Part shown: in pieces, positions 44,395-52,270 of the stretch
Layout of the letters: the number at the start of each line of letters is the position of its first letter
How positions within the stretch are numbered: the first letter of the stretch is position 1
Assembly (NCBI GenBank): GCA_045106765.1
Contig: JBGCFD010000001.1
Location: 40,153-104,152 of the forward strand
Length of the DNA stretch: 64,000 nt
Direction of reading: 5' to 3'
DNA from: CAJQQY01 sp045106765
GTDB lineage: Bacteria > Bacteroidota > Bacteroidia > Chitinophagales > Saprospiraceae
Translations under genes and position numbers: made by a program
The notes under the pieces: generated by a model
The model's input: the letters and a program-made list of their open reading frames with translations, nothing else
What the model was told of the DNA's origin: nothing
Databases searched by the model: none

Positions 44395-44610
44395 ATGGCT
44401 AGAAGAAAGAAGCATTTTACCAAAGCAATTGGGAAGTATTTTTTTAATATCAAAATGGGATATAATAATACCATTATGATTTCTCGAAAAACTAAAGAAG
44501 CAGCAAAGTATGCATTTAGTAAATATTTAAATCAGAAAAAAGAAGCTGAATGGTTGGGTAAATGGGATGGGAAAAAATTCATCGAAACGGAATTTAAGTT
44601 GTCGTCTTAA
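44395..44610 (+). CDS. Small basic protein A2 (71 residues), paralogue of A1
   Basis: It begins MARRKKHFTKAIGKYFFNIK and shares about 57 of 70 residues with the protein at 42712-42924, including NNTI, ISRKTKEAA, YAFS and EWLGKWDGKKF. It lies 56 bases after the 117-residue gene, and its immediate upstream bases copy those in front of A1. This suggests an ancestral unit of leader + 117-residue gene + A gene, from which the A1 unit has lost the middle gene. No known domain. Confidence 0.8.
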   Translation: MARRKKHFTKAIGKYFFNIKMGYNNTIMISRKTKEAAKYAFSKYLNQKKEAEWLGKWDGKKFIETEFKLSS

Positions 44611-44674
44611 ATCTATTTAAATTCCAAAGTGAGTTTTTTCTTAAACTTATTATCTAAATCAAAACTTTAAAAGT

Positions 44675-44821
44675 ATGAATTTGAATTGTCATAAAATCAA
44701 AATTCTTGACCAAGATGAAAAGAATTGGCGAGTAAAATTTTTAGAGTCTAACGTCGTAATGATGATTGCTAATTCGATTGTTCAATCGAAAATTAAAGAC
44801 GGATTTTATAAAGTTGTCTAA
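44675..44821 (+). CDS. Small protein of 48 residues, unknown
   Basis: The frame starts MNLNCHKIKILDQDEKNWRV and ends KDGFYKVV before a TAA at 44819-44821. It shows alternating hydrophobic/charged strands (HKIKIL, WRVKFL, NVVMMIAN), has no signal peptide, and looks like a compact beta-alpha domain. It is in the same direction and spacing as its neighbours. Evidence is its position in the small-gene array and its protein-like composition; I know no family. Confidence 0.5.
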   Translation: MNLNCHKIKILDQDEKNWRVKFLESNVVMMIANSIVQSKIKDGFYKVV

Positions 44822-44840
44822 AACAAAAAAGTTTTAACAA

Positions 44841-44857
44841 TACTTTTACGGAAACTA
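44841..44857 (+). promoter_or_regulatory. Weak operator-like site before the 65-residue gene
   Basis: TACTTTT, ACG, GAAACTA: the right half is identical to the other MarR-type sites, while the left half has two mismatches and the spacer is one base short. It lies 38 bases before the ATG at 44896. Confidence 0.35.
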
Positions 44858-44895
44858 TAACTACATTTTTTAATTAAAAGAATATTAAATTAAAT

Positions 44896-45093
44896 ATGAA
44901 TAATAATTTTGAAAAACAGGAAGGAATTAATGAATTGATGCCTAATGAATCATGTATCCCTTGCGGGACATCCAACTCAGAAGCGTTGAGGAAGGAACAT
45001 AATCGTTGGAAAACTGAAATCAAAAAAAGGCAAGATGAACAAAATACCGTAACTAGCTATTGGAAAAATGCAAGTTCCTGTGTCGCACTTTAA
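44896..45093 (+). CDS. Small protein of 65 residues with CxxC, unknown
   Basis: It begins MNNNFEKQEGINELMPNESC and contains C-I-P-C and a further Cys near the end (SSCVAL), plus a charged helix (LRKEHNRWKTEIKKRQDEQ). The Cys pair could bind metal or be redox-active, but no known family is recognised. It is last in the small-gene unit before the hairpin at 45103-45140. Confidence 0.6.
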   Translation: MNNNFEKQEGINELMPNESCIPCGTSNSEALRKEHNRWKTEIKKRQDEQNTVTSYWKNASSCVAL

Positions 45094-45102
45094 ACTGCGA
45101 AT

Positions 45103-45140
45103 CAAAAAAGGGTGAAAATTTATTTTCATCCCTTTTTTTG
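45103..45140 (+). terminator. Terminator closing the small-gene unit
   Basis: AAAAAAGGGTGAAAAT pairs with ATTTTCATCCCTTTTTT with one bulged base. It is homologous to the terminator after A1. Confidence 0.75.
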
Positions 45141-45220
45141 CTTTACCTTTTAATTGAACTTACTTAAGATTTATTTTAAAAACACCTTCCATCCGACACC
45201 ACCATTCCTTATTTTTTCGT

Positions 45221-45228
45221 TAGTTTTG
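45221..45228 (+). promoter_or_regulatory. -7 box (TAGTTTTG) of the metal-uptake operon
   Basis: An exact TAnnTTTG. It lies inside the longest open frame (from 45154), showing that the true start of the His-rich protein must be further downstream if this promoter is used. Confidence 0.45.
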
Positions 45229-45261
45229 CATATTCATTTTTCAAAAGAAGAAAAAAGCAAG

Positions 45262-45618
45262 ATTAATACTTCAACCACATATCGAACCATTGCATCAATA
45301 TTCATAGCCATTTTGCTATTGAATGCGTCTGTGTATAAAGAAATACATACTTTCTTTTTACATGATCATCACCATGAGCAAGAAGTGGAACATAATGATA
45401 TATGCAATCATTCAACTCATATGCATGAGATTGAACATGTGGTGTTGGATTGTTCTATTTGTGATTTTCATTTTTCTCCTTCGGAAAAAATAGTTACAGT
45501 CCTACCAAACTTACTTGTACTTCCAACGACAGAAATGAAATATTTTTATCATAAAAATATTTCATTTCGAACAGGAGATCCTCTCCCTATGCTTCGGGCA
45601 CCACCAAGTCTGATTTAA
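45262..45618 (+). CDS. His/Cys-rich exported protein of a metal-uptake locus
   Basis: A short protein with one hydrophobic N-terminal segment (TIASIFIAILLLNASVYKEI). It is followed by a cluster of metal-type ligands: LHDHHHEQEVEHNDICNHSTHMHEIEH (described by its H and C residues) and CSICDF. The tail is RAPPSLI. The start is uncertain: the open frame runs from a TTG at 45154, but a -7 box lies at 45221-45228. An ATT at 45262 giving MNTSTTYRTIAS is the best-placed start after it. Related His-rich proteins precede TonB receptors in other Bacteroidota. It probably buffers or delivers Zn or Cu in the periplasm; metal unknown. Confidence 0.6.
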   Translation: MNTSTTYRTIASIFIAILLLNASVYKEIHTFFLHDHHHEQEVEHNDICNHSTHMHEIEHVVLDCSICDFHFSPSEKIVTVLPNLLVLPTTEMKYFYHKNISFRTGDPLPMLRAPPSLI

Positions 45619-45736
45619 TTTTTTACAATCAAAATTTTAATTATGGTATAACGAAAATATCATCTTTCCAATGAAGCGAAAGATGACTGTTCGTTTATAT
45701 TAATCACCTAATATTTCAATTTAAAAAAATTAAATC

Positions 45737-46300
45737 ATGAAAAATTTCAAGTTTATTTTTCTTACTAGTATCCTATTTGCTGTTTTATCTTTAAACTCTT
45801 GTAAAGATGATGATGTCATCGATGATGATGTTGAAGAGTTAATCACAACATTAACTTATACCCTTACTCCAACTTCAGGAGATGTAGTTACCCTTTCATT
45901 TTCTGATATAGATGGTGATGGAGGAAATGATCCTATTATTATTGGAGGAACACTTCAGGCTAACATGACTTATACTGGATCACTAGATTTACAAAATGAA
46001 TCTGAAACTCCTGCTGAAAGTATCACGGAGGAGATCGCGGAAGAAGATTTGGAACATCAGTTCTTTTTTGCAACTGGTGGAGGACTTGATTTGACGGTAG
46101 CATATGGTGATCAAGATTCAGAAGGGAATCCTCTAGGTTTGGCAACAAGCTTAGTTACTAGTGCAGTTTCTACTGGGACTTTGAATGTAATTCTTCGTCA
46201 TGAACCTGCCAAAGGAGCAAGTGGTGTTTCTTCAGGAGACATTACCAATGCAGGTGGAGAAACTGATATTGAAGTAACTTTTGATATTACCATCCAATAG
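45737..46300 (+). CDS. Lipoprotein of the TonB-receptor-linked 'type 1 periplasmic binding fold' family
   Basis: The signal FIFLTSILFAVLSLNSCKDDD carries a lipobox. The body has the family's signature blocks: DIDGDGGNDP, GGTLQANMTYTGSLDLQNE, ESITEEIAEEDLEHQFFF, YGDQDSEGNPLGL and GTLNVILRHEPAKGASGV. These proteins sit beside TonB-dependent receptors in Bacteroidota and are thought to be surface or periplasmic ligand-binding partners. It is 97 bases upstream of the receptor, with an inverted repeat between them, and downstream of the His-rich gene. Confidence 0.85.
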   Translation: MKNFKFIFLTSILFAVLSLNSCKDDDVIDDDVEELITTLTYTLTPTSGDVVTLSFSDIDGDGGNDPIIIGGTLQANMTYTGSLDLQNESETPAESITEEIAEEDLEHQFFFATGGGLDLTVAYGDQDSEGNPLGLATSLVTSAVSTGTLNVILRHEPAKGASGVSSGDITNAGGETDIEVTFDITIQ

Positions 46301-46308
46301 TTTTTAAT

Positions 46309-46376
46309 TAGAATGCGGAGACAGAGAGGTGTAGCATATTAAAAATATCTACGCCTCTTCGTCTCTGTATTTAATT
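46309..46376. repeat. Degenerate inverted repeat between lipoprotein and receptor
   Basis: GAGACAGAGAGGTGTAG (46318-) faces CTACGCCTCTTCGTCTC (about 46350-46366) with a few mismatches. It may be an intergenic repeat element or an mRNA hairpin lowering receptor expression. Confidence 0.5.
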
Positions 46377-46397
46377 AAAAATTTTATTCAAAACTCG

Positions 46398-48710
46398 ATG
46401 ATGAAAATAAAATTCTTACTCTTATTAGTTTTGTTTTTTCCAAAATTCATTTTTGCACAAAATTGTAACATTACACTTACGGGAGTGATTTTGGATAAAG
46501 GAACTAATATTCCATTGGAGTATTCTACCATTTTTTTGGAAAATATAGGAGAAGGAACAATCACAGATGAGCGAGGTTTTTTTGAAATAAAAAATATATG
46601 CCCTGCAGAATATCACATAAAAGTAAGCCATATCGGTTGCCATGGCGAGGAACAATTTATCAAAATAGAAAAAGATACTTCGCTGAAAATTTATTTGAGT
46701 CATCATGTAGAATTGTTGGATGAAGTAGTTATCCACGGAAGTCATGAAGATAATTCTACCGAATCAAGTCAAACCATTAGTCGTGCTAAAATTACTAGTG
46801 AGGGGAATAAGAATCTTTCAGATATTTTAGAAAATATCACAGGAGTGAGTGTTTTGAAAAATGGATCAGGTATTTCGAAACCTGTCGTGCATGGACTTTT
46901 TGGTAATCGTGTAGCTATCCTGAATAATGGAATAGCACAGTCAGGTCAGCAATGGGGAAATGACCACGCACCTGAAATTGATCCATTTGTGGCAGACCAT
47001 CTGTCAGTAGTAAAAGGAGCAAGTGCTTTGGCTTACGGAGGTAATTCTTTGGGGAGTGTTGTACTTGTCGAGACAGATCATATTCAAAAGGATCCGCATT
47101 TGCATGGTGAAGTAAATTATACATTACAAACGAATGGTTGGGGACATACTCTAAATTCTTCTATTGAAAAAAATGGAAAATGGGCTGCTTGGCGATTGAC
47201 GGGTACTCTCAAGCGGCAAGGCGATAATCGTACGCCAAATTATTTTTTGACGAATACTGGTAAGCAAGAAAATAACATTGCGCTACAAGTGGAAAAAGAT
47301 TTTCATTCTAAGTGGAAAACTGATTTTTATTATAGTCTATTTAATACAAAAATCGGAATCTTGCGAGGTTCACATATTGGTAATTTGACAGATTTACAAG
47401 AGGCGATTGGGAGGAGTGAGCCTTTTGCTGTAGAAGATAATTTTTCTTATAACATTGCATCTCCAAGACAAGAAGTAACCCATCATTTGGTTAAAGTAGA
47501 AACTAAATATTTGATGGATGATGAGAAAATTATCAAATTTAAATATGGTGGACAACTGAATAATCGCCAAGAATTTGACATCAGGAGAGGAGGTAGAAGT
47601 GATCGACCATCTTTAGACTTGTCTCTTTTTTCTCATCATGTTGAAGCAGCTTATAATGGGTTAGTTGGTGAAAAAATATTTCTAAAAGCGGGAGTTCAAT
47701 ATGATATGACTGATAATGGAAATATTCCAGGAACAGGAGTTTCACCATTGATTCCAAATTATCGAAGTTACCAAACCTCTACTTACTGGATTGTCCAAAA
47801 TGACCAAGCGGAAGAGTGGCTATTTGAATTCGGAGGACGATTTAGCCTCAAGCAATTGACTGTAAAAAGATTAACTCAAACCATACCAAGAGAAGTCGAA
47901 GTATTAGATCATCTTTTTCAAAATTATGCTTTGTCTACAGGTTTGCGATGGAGGAAAAATGATTTTTTTAAGACTAACTTCAACATCGGATATTTGTTGC
48001 GAGCTCCTGAAGTTAATGAATTATATAGTTTTGGATTACATCAAGGAGTGAGTGGAATTGAAGAAGGGAATGAAAATATGGATGTAGAAAAATCACTCAA
48101 AGCCTTACTTTCATTAGATTTTAGAATTCAAAATAAATTCTTTGTGCAAGCTTTGGGGTATTTTCAAAATATCCAAGATTATATTTTTCTCGAACCACAA
48201 GATAAATTTCGATTAACGATTAGAGGTGCATTTCCTGTTTTTGTATATAAGCAAACAGATGCAAATATTGCAGGTGTAGATTTGTTATTAAAATATGAAC
48301 CGCAACAAAATTTAAATTTTATAGCAAAGTATGCATTGGTTCGTGGTAATGACTTGACGAATAATCTAGGTCTGATAAATATTCCTTCTGACAATATTTT
48401 TTCTTCAATGACTTATACATTTAAGGATCGGGAGAATTGGAAAAATAATTTTTTTACGATCAATGGTCGATATGTTTTTCAACAAAAAAGGATTATCGAA
48501 GCACAAGATTTTTTATTGCCACCTGATGATTATTTTTTATTGGGTTTGCAGTTAGGGACGAATTATGAATGGCAGGAATCTAGTTTGAAAATTTCGCTTC
48601 GTGCGGAAAATGTATTGAATACAACTTATCGAGATTATCTGAATCGGTTGAGATATTTTGCAGATGAGAATGGCGTGAATGTGAGTTTGAATTTGAATTA
48701 TCGGTTTTGA
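46398..48710 (+). CDS. TonB-dependent outer-membrane receptor
   Basis: This 770-residue receptor takes up a ligand across the outer membrane using TonB energy. It has a signal peptide (LLLLVLFFPKFIFAQ), an N-terminal carboxypeptidase-like beta domain (TGVILDKGTNIPLEYSTIFLE, about residues 25-105) and a plug (about 115-225) with LSDILENITGVSVLKNGSGISKP, NNGIAQSGQQWGNDHAPEIDP and SVVKGASALAYGG. A 22-strand-type barrel ends in the aromatic LNLNYRF. There is no SusC signature, so a metal or siderophore-type substrate is more likely than a glycan. The neighbours (His-rich protein and lipoprotein) favour a metal. Confidence 0.92.
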   Translation: MMKIKFLLLLVLFFPKFIFAQNCNITLTGVILDKGTNIPLEYSTIFLENIGEGTITDERGFFEIKNICPAEYHIKVSHIGCHGEEQFIKIEKDTSLKIYLSHHVELLDEVVIHGSHEDNSTESSQTISRAKITSEGNKNLSDILENITGVSVLKNGSGISKPVVHGLFGNRVAILNNGIAQSGQQWGNDHAPEIDPFVADHLSVVKGASALAYGGNSLGSVVLVETDHIQKDPHLHGEVNYTLQTNGWGHTLNSSIEKNGKWAAWRLTGTLKRQGDNRTPNYFLTNTGKQENNIALQVEKDFHSKWKTDFYYSLFNTKIGILRGSHIGNLTDLQEAIGRSEPFAVEDNFSYNIASPRQEVTHHLVKVETKYLMDDEKIIKFKYGGQLNNRQEFDIRRGGRSDRPSLDLSLFSHHVEAAYNGLVGEKIFLKAGVQYDMTDNGNIPGTGVSPLIPNYRSYQTSTYWIVQNDQAEEWLFEFGGRFSLKQLTVKRLTQTIPREVEVLDHLFQNYALSTGLRWRKNDFFKTNFNIGYLLRAPEVNELYSFGLHQGVSGIEEGNENMDVEKSLKALLSLDFRIQNKFFVQALGYFQNIQDYIFLEPQDKFRLTIRGAFPVFVYKQTDANIAGVDLLLKYEPQQNLNFIAKYALVRGNDLTNNLGLINIPSDNIFSSMTYTFKDRENWKNNFFTINGRYVFQQKRIIEAQDFLLPPDDYFLLGLQLGTNYEWQESSLKISLRAENVLNTTYRDYLNRLRYFADENGVNVSLNLNYRF

Positions 48711-48746
48711 GGAAAATTGCTATTTTTATAAAAAAATGAATAAGCA

Positions 48747-49451
48747 ATGAAAAATGAAATTTTAATCATCCCTGATAAACCTGATCTTGAAAGAGATTCT
48801 ATTGCCAATATTTGGAAACAGAAAGGAGGTGAAGTGATGCGGATTGGAAAGTTTTGGGTAAAACCTGAGACAGGAAATAAACGAGTTTCAATTTATGGCT
48901 ATGATAGTTTTTGTCTTGTTCTAGCTCAAATTTTAGAAATAGAAATGTTGATGCCGAAGGATGAAATGATTGCTGACTTAGCGTTTAAATTTTTAAAAAG
49001 AAAAATAGAATTATATAAGGTTGGAGAAATTGAAAAAATCTATTTCCCAAAATTTATAAAACCTGTTACTCCAAAACTTTTTAAAGCTGATGTTTTTAAA
49101 TCTGTTGAAGAATTAGAAGCGAAAATCGAACACATTGAAGAAACTGAGATTTTAATTTGTTCTGATATTATCGAAGTCGAAAAAGAGATTCGTTCATTTA
49201 TTCTAGATCGAGAAATTAAAGATTTAGCATTTTATGAGGGAAAAGGAAAAATAAAGACACCTATAAAATTTATCAAAGAATTTTTAGAAGAATGTAAATT
49301 TGACTTGCCTAAAACATTTGTTTTAGATATTGGATATAATAATAAATCAGGATGGTTTGTGATTGAGTTTAATTCAAGTTGGGGTGCAGGACTTAATTTT
49401 TGTAGTGCTGAAAAGGTAATTGATTGTATTCGAGCTGCGGCGATTAATTAA
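48747..49451 (+). CDS. ATP-grasp domain protein (DUF4343-like)
   Basis: This 234-residue protein has the ATP-grasp features FPKFIKPVTPKLFKADVFKS (nucleotide-binding lysine strand), ILICSDIIEVEKEIRSFIL and the C-terminal VIEFNSSWGAGLNFCSAE, where E and N would bind Mg2+. Members join carboxylates to amines or modify peptides; the substrate is unknown. There is no obvious precursor peptide nearby. It converges with the sensor kinase, and the two stop codons overlap (49448-49451). Confidence 0.8.
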   Translation: MKNEILIIPDKPDLERDSIANIWKQKGGEVMRIGKFWVKPETGNKRVSIYGYDSFCLVLAQILEIEMLMPKDEMIADLAFKFLKRKIELYKVGEIEKIYFPKFIKPVTPKLFKADVFKSVEELEAKIEHIEETEILICSDIIEVEKEIRSFILDREIKDLAFYEGKGKIKTPIKFIKEFLEECKFDLPKTFVLDIGYNNKSGWFVIEFNSSWGAGLNFCSAEKVIDCIRAAAIN

Positions 49452-50785
49452 ATACTCAACGTCACCACAGTTCCTTCCCCTTCTTTACTTTGCAAATAAA
49501 TATTCCCACCATGCAATCGAATAATCTGTTGCGACAAACTTAATCCAATTCCTGAACCATTTTGTTTCGTTGTGAAAAACGGAACAAAAATTTGATCCAC
49601 CGCATCTTGAGGAATTCCTTGACCATTATCAACCACTTGAATCGTCACTTTCCCTTGTGGCGTTTTATCCACCAAAACTGAAATCTCAGGATCTTCTACT
49701 CCCTCCAAAGCTTCGATAGCATTTTTAAAAATATTGATAAAAACCTGCTCCAACAAAATTGAATCTGCCATTAAATGAATTTCATGATATAGAAATTTTA
49801 CATTCCATTTTATTCCCTTTTGTTTTAGATTTTGCTCAAATAATTTTTTTGCCTCCTCAAAAAATTCATTCATATTGATTGACTTCAATTTCGGAGGTGG
49901 AATTCGAGTTAATTTTCGATAGGTTTCAGTAAAGCTCATTAAGCTTTCACTTCGTTTTTGGATGATGCGAAATGCACCCCGTAATTGTTCTGCATCGTCA
50001 TCTTCAATTTTTCCATCGGTAGGAATTAGTTCGACAGCAGAGGAACTTAGTGAAGCAATTGGAGCAATCGAATTCATAATTTCATGAGCCAAAAAACGAA
50101 TCAATTTTTGCCAAGATTTTACTTCTTGATCTGACAACTCATTGTGTATATTATAAAAAGTGTAGACTTTAATTTCTTCTTCTTTTATTTTTAAAATATA
50201 AACTTGGACTGCAATTTGGGAAATTTCATTTTGAATGGTTTCCTTAACCATTGTTCGTTCACCAGGTTTTATTTTTTCCAAAACCTCAAAAACATTGGGA
50301 GTGATTTGACGAAGCGATTCAAAATTTGGGATGTAAGATTTATGCAAAAGCTGTTTTAGTGCTGCATTCATCATCAAACATTTTCCATTCTTATCAGTAC
50401 AAAAAATACCTGTGTCGACATTACTGATGATCGTTTGCATTAATTGATTTTGGACTTCTTGCTCTGAGCGTAAATGTCGAAACTTATCGGTAATCAAATT
50501 AAATGCGTTGTATAAATCTTTGTGAGAGTCACCCATTTGTTCAGTTGCAAATCCTTGTTCAAAATCATTATATTGAATTCCCAACAAAAATTGTGATAAA
50601 TCTGTATTCGTTTTATTCACCAAACTAAAGACACGCCAAAGGACTCCAATCAATGTTGGAATCAAGATTACTAATGCAAAAATATATTCTCGATGTACAA
50701 AAACAGATGCAATTCCCATCAACAATAGAGTGATGATTGCCAAATTCAATAGTACTTTTGTTTGAAATGTTTTAAAGAAATTCAT
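49448..50785 (-). CDS. NtrB-type sensor histidine kinase
   Basis: Two membrane helices (about residues 11-29 and 35-54) leave almost no periplasmic loop, so the signal is probably sensed in the membrane or cytoplasm. A HAMP-like linker and a PAS domain (about 112-210) follow. The phosphoacceptor is H234 in FLAHEIMNSIAP, and the ATPase domain has the N-box (EQVFINIFKNAIEAL), VDNGQGIP and GSGIGLSLSQQI. The HEIMN motif and the partner at 50849 place it in the NtrB/NtrC-like class. It starts 63 bases after the regulator gene and should phosphorylate it. Confidence 0.92.
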   Translation of the reverse strand: MNFFKTFQTKVLLNLAIITLLLMGIASVFVHREYIFALVILIPTLIGVLWRVFSLVNKTNTDLSQFLLGIQYNDFEQGFATEQMGDSHKDLYNAFNLITDKFRHLRSEQEVQNQLMQTIISNVDTGIFCTDKNGKCLMMNAALKQLLHKSYIPNFESLRQITPNVFEVLEKIKPGERTMVKETIQNEISQIAVQVYILKIKEEEIKVYTFYNIHNELSDQEVKSWQKLIRFLAHEIMNSIAPIASLSSSAVELIPTDGKIEDDDAEQLRGAFRIIQKRSESLMSFTETYRKLTRIPPPKLKSINMNEFFEEAKKLFEQNLKQKGIKWNVKFLYHEIHLMADSILLEQVFINIFKNAIEALEGVEDPEISVLVDKTPQGKVTIQVVDNGQGIPQDAVDQIFVPFFTTKQNGSGIGLSLSQQIIRLHGGNIYLQSKEGEGTVVTLSI

Positions 50786-50848
50786 ACGTAGTTGATTAAG
50801 GATTTAAGATTATGAATTAATGATTTATAATGGTTGGCAATCCATAAC
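50786..50848. repeat. HK-RR spacer with iterated AATCCAT-type words
   Basis: The spacer contains ATTAAGGATTTAAGATTATGAA and CAATCCATAACCTACAATCCAT-like iterations (positions 50794-50845). It is low-complexity and has no promoter that I can identify. Confidence 0.3.
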
Positions 50849-52219
50849 CTACAATCCATATTTATCCATCCTACGATAAAGAGCAGGTCGAGTCAATCCT
50901 AATTCTTCAGCTGCTTTTGAAATGTTTCCTTGATGTTTGACCAATGCTTTCCGAACTAAAATCGATTCCATTTCATCTAAATTCAACGTTTCCAATTCTT
51001 GTTCTTCTGCTGATTTATTGCTTTGTAAATTAAAATCTGAAGGCATCAGTTTTGAATTTTCTGATAAAATAATTGCTCGCTCGACACTATGCCGTAACTC
51101 TCGAATATTTCCAGGCCAAGCATAATTCATCAATTTTTTCAAAGTGTCTTTGTGAAAAGTAAGTGCTTCTTTAAAATATTTTTTTCGATAAAGTTGCAAA
51201 AAATGTTTTGCCAAGATGATGATATCTTCTCCTCTTTCTCGCAAAGGTGGGATCGAAATTTCTACAGTATTTATTCTATATAATAAATCTTGGCGGAAAG
51301 TATTTTCCTGAATCATTTTTGCCAAAGGCATATTGGTCGCAGAGATTATCCTGACATCGACTGGAATTGAAGCAGCAGAACCTACAGGAAAAACTTGTTT
51401 GTTTTCCAATGCTTGTAGTAATTTTGGTTGCGAGCTAATCGGTAAATTTCCAATTTCATCTAAAAATAAAGTTCCACCTGAGGCTGCTGGAAATCTTCCC
51501 GTTTTATCTTTATCAGCACCTGTGAATGCTCCTTTGACATGACCAAATAATTCACTTTCAAAAAGCGTCTCAGTAATCGCCCCTAAATCTACACCCATAA
51601 ATATTTGATTTTCACGCTTCGAAAGTTTATGAATTGTTCGAGCAATCAATTCTTTCCCAACACCATTTTCTCCCAATAACAATATATTTGCATCCGTCGG
51701 CGCAACTTTTTGAATCATTCTTTTTAAGTCCAAAATTGTTTGTGACTCTCCAAGAATTTCTCCAAAAGATTGACTCATATCTTGTTGTAAAAAACTTTTT
51801 TGCGAAGCGGCTTTCTTCAAAGCAAGATTTGATTGACTCAATTCGAGCGCAGCATTGACGGTTGCCAAAAGCTTTTCGTTGCGCCATGGTTTTTCAATGA
51901 AATCAGTTGCACCAGTCTTGATCGAACCAATTGCCACATCCAAATCACTAAAAGCCGTCATCATAATTACAGGTAAATCAGGTTTAAGCTCTTTGATTTT
52001 TTTTAACCATTGAATACCTTCTTCGCCTTTGGTTTGACTGATTTTAAAATTCATGTCGAGCAATACAATTTCAGGATTGTATTGATTCAAAAGCCTAGGA
52101 ATATGATAAGGATTATTTTCGGTATAGACATGTGTGAAGTGTTGCTTCAACAACATTTTTAAGGAAAATAAAATATCCTCTTCATCATCAATGATTAGAA
52201 TAGTGGCGTCTTTTTTCAT
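50849..52219 (-). CDS. Sigma-54-dependent response regulator (NtrC family)
   Basis: Receiver domain (residues 1-120) with D55 in VLLDMNF as phosphoacceptor and the K-P pair in IEKPW. The AAA+ domain has Walker A GENGVGKELIA, the sigma-54-contacting GAFTGA loop intact (VKGAFTGADKD), Walker B GGTLFLDEIGN and the R-finger region. A C-terminal Fis-type HTH (NISKAAEELGLTRPALYRRM) follows. Start chosen at the ATG giving MKKDATILIIDDEED (52219); a TTG at 52228 and an ATG at 52225 are alternatives. It likely acts on the sigma-54 promoter at 54283-54300. Confidence 0.95.
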   Translation of the reverse strand: MKKDATILIIDDEEDILFSLKMLLKQHFTHVYTENNPYHIPRLLNQYNPEIVLLDMNFKISQTKGEEGIQWLKKIKELKPDLPVIMMTAFSDLDVAIGSIKTGATDFIEKPWRNEKLLATVNAALELSQSNLALKKAASQKSFLQQDMSQSFGEILGESQTILDLKRMIQKVAPTDANILLLGENGVGKELIARTIHKLSKRENQIFMGVDLGAITETLFESELFGHVKGAFTGADKDKTGRFPAASGGTLFLDEIGNLPISSQPKLLQALENKQVFPVGSAASIPVDVRIISATNMPLAKMIQENTFRQDLLYRINTVEISIPPLRERGEDIIILAKHFLQLYRKKYFKEALTFHKDTLKKLMNYAWPGNIRELRHSVERAIILSENSKLMPSDFNLQSNKSAEEQELETLNLDEMESILVRKALVKHQGNISKAAEELGLTRPALYRRMDKYGL

Positions 52220-52270
52220 AGTCATCAAAGTCTAAAATAAAATTGAGAAAAAGTGTATGTGATTTTTCAC

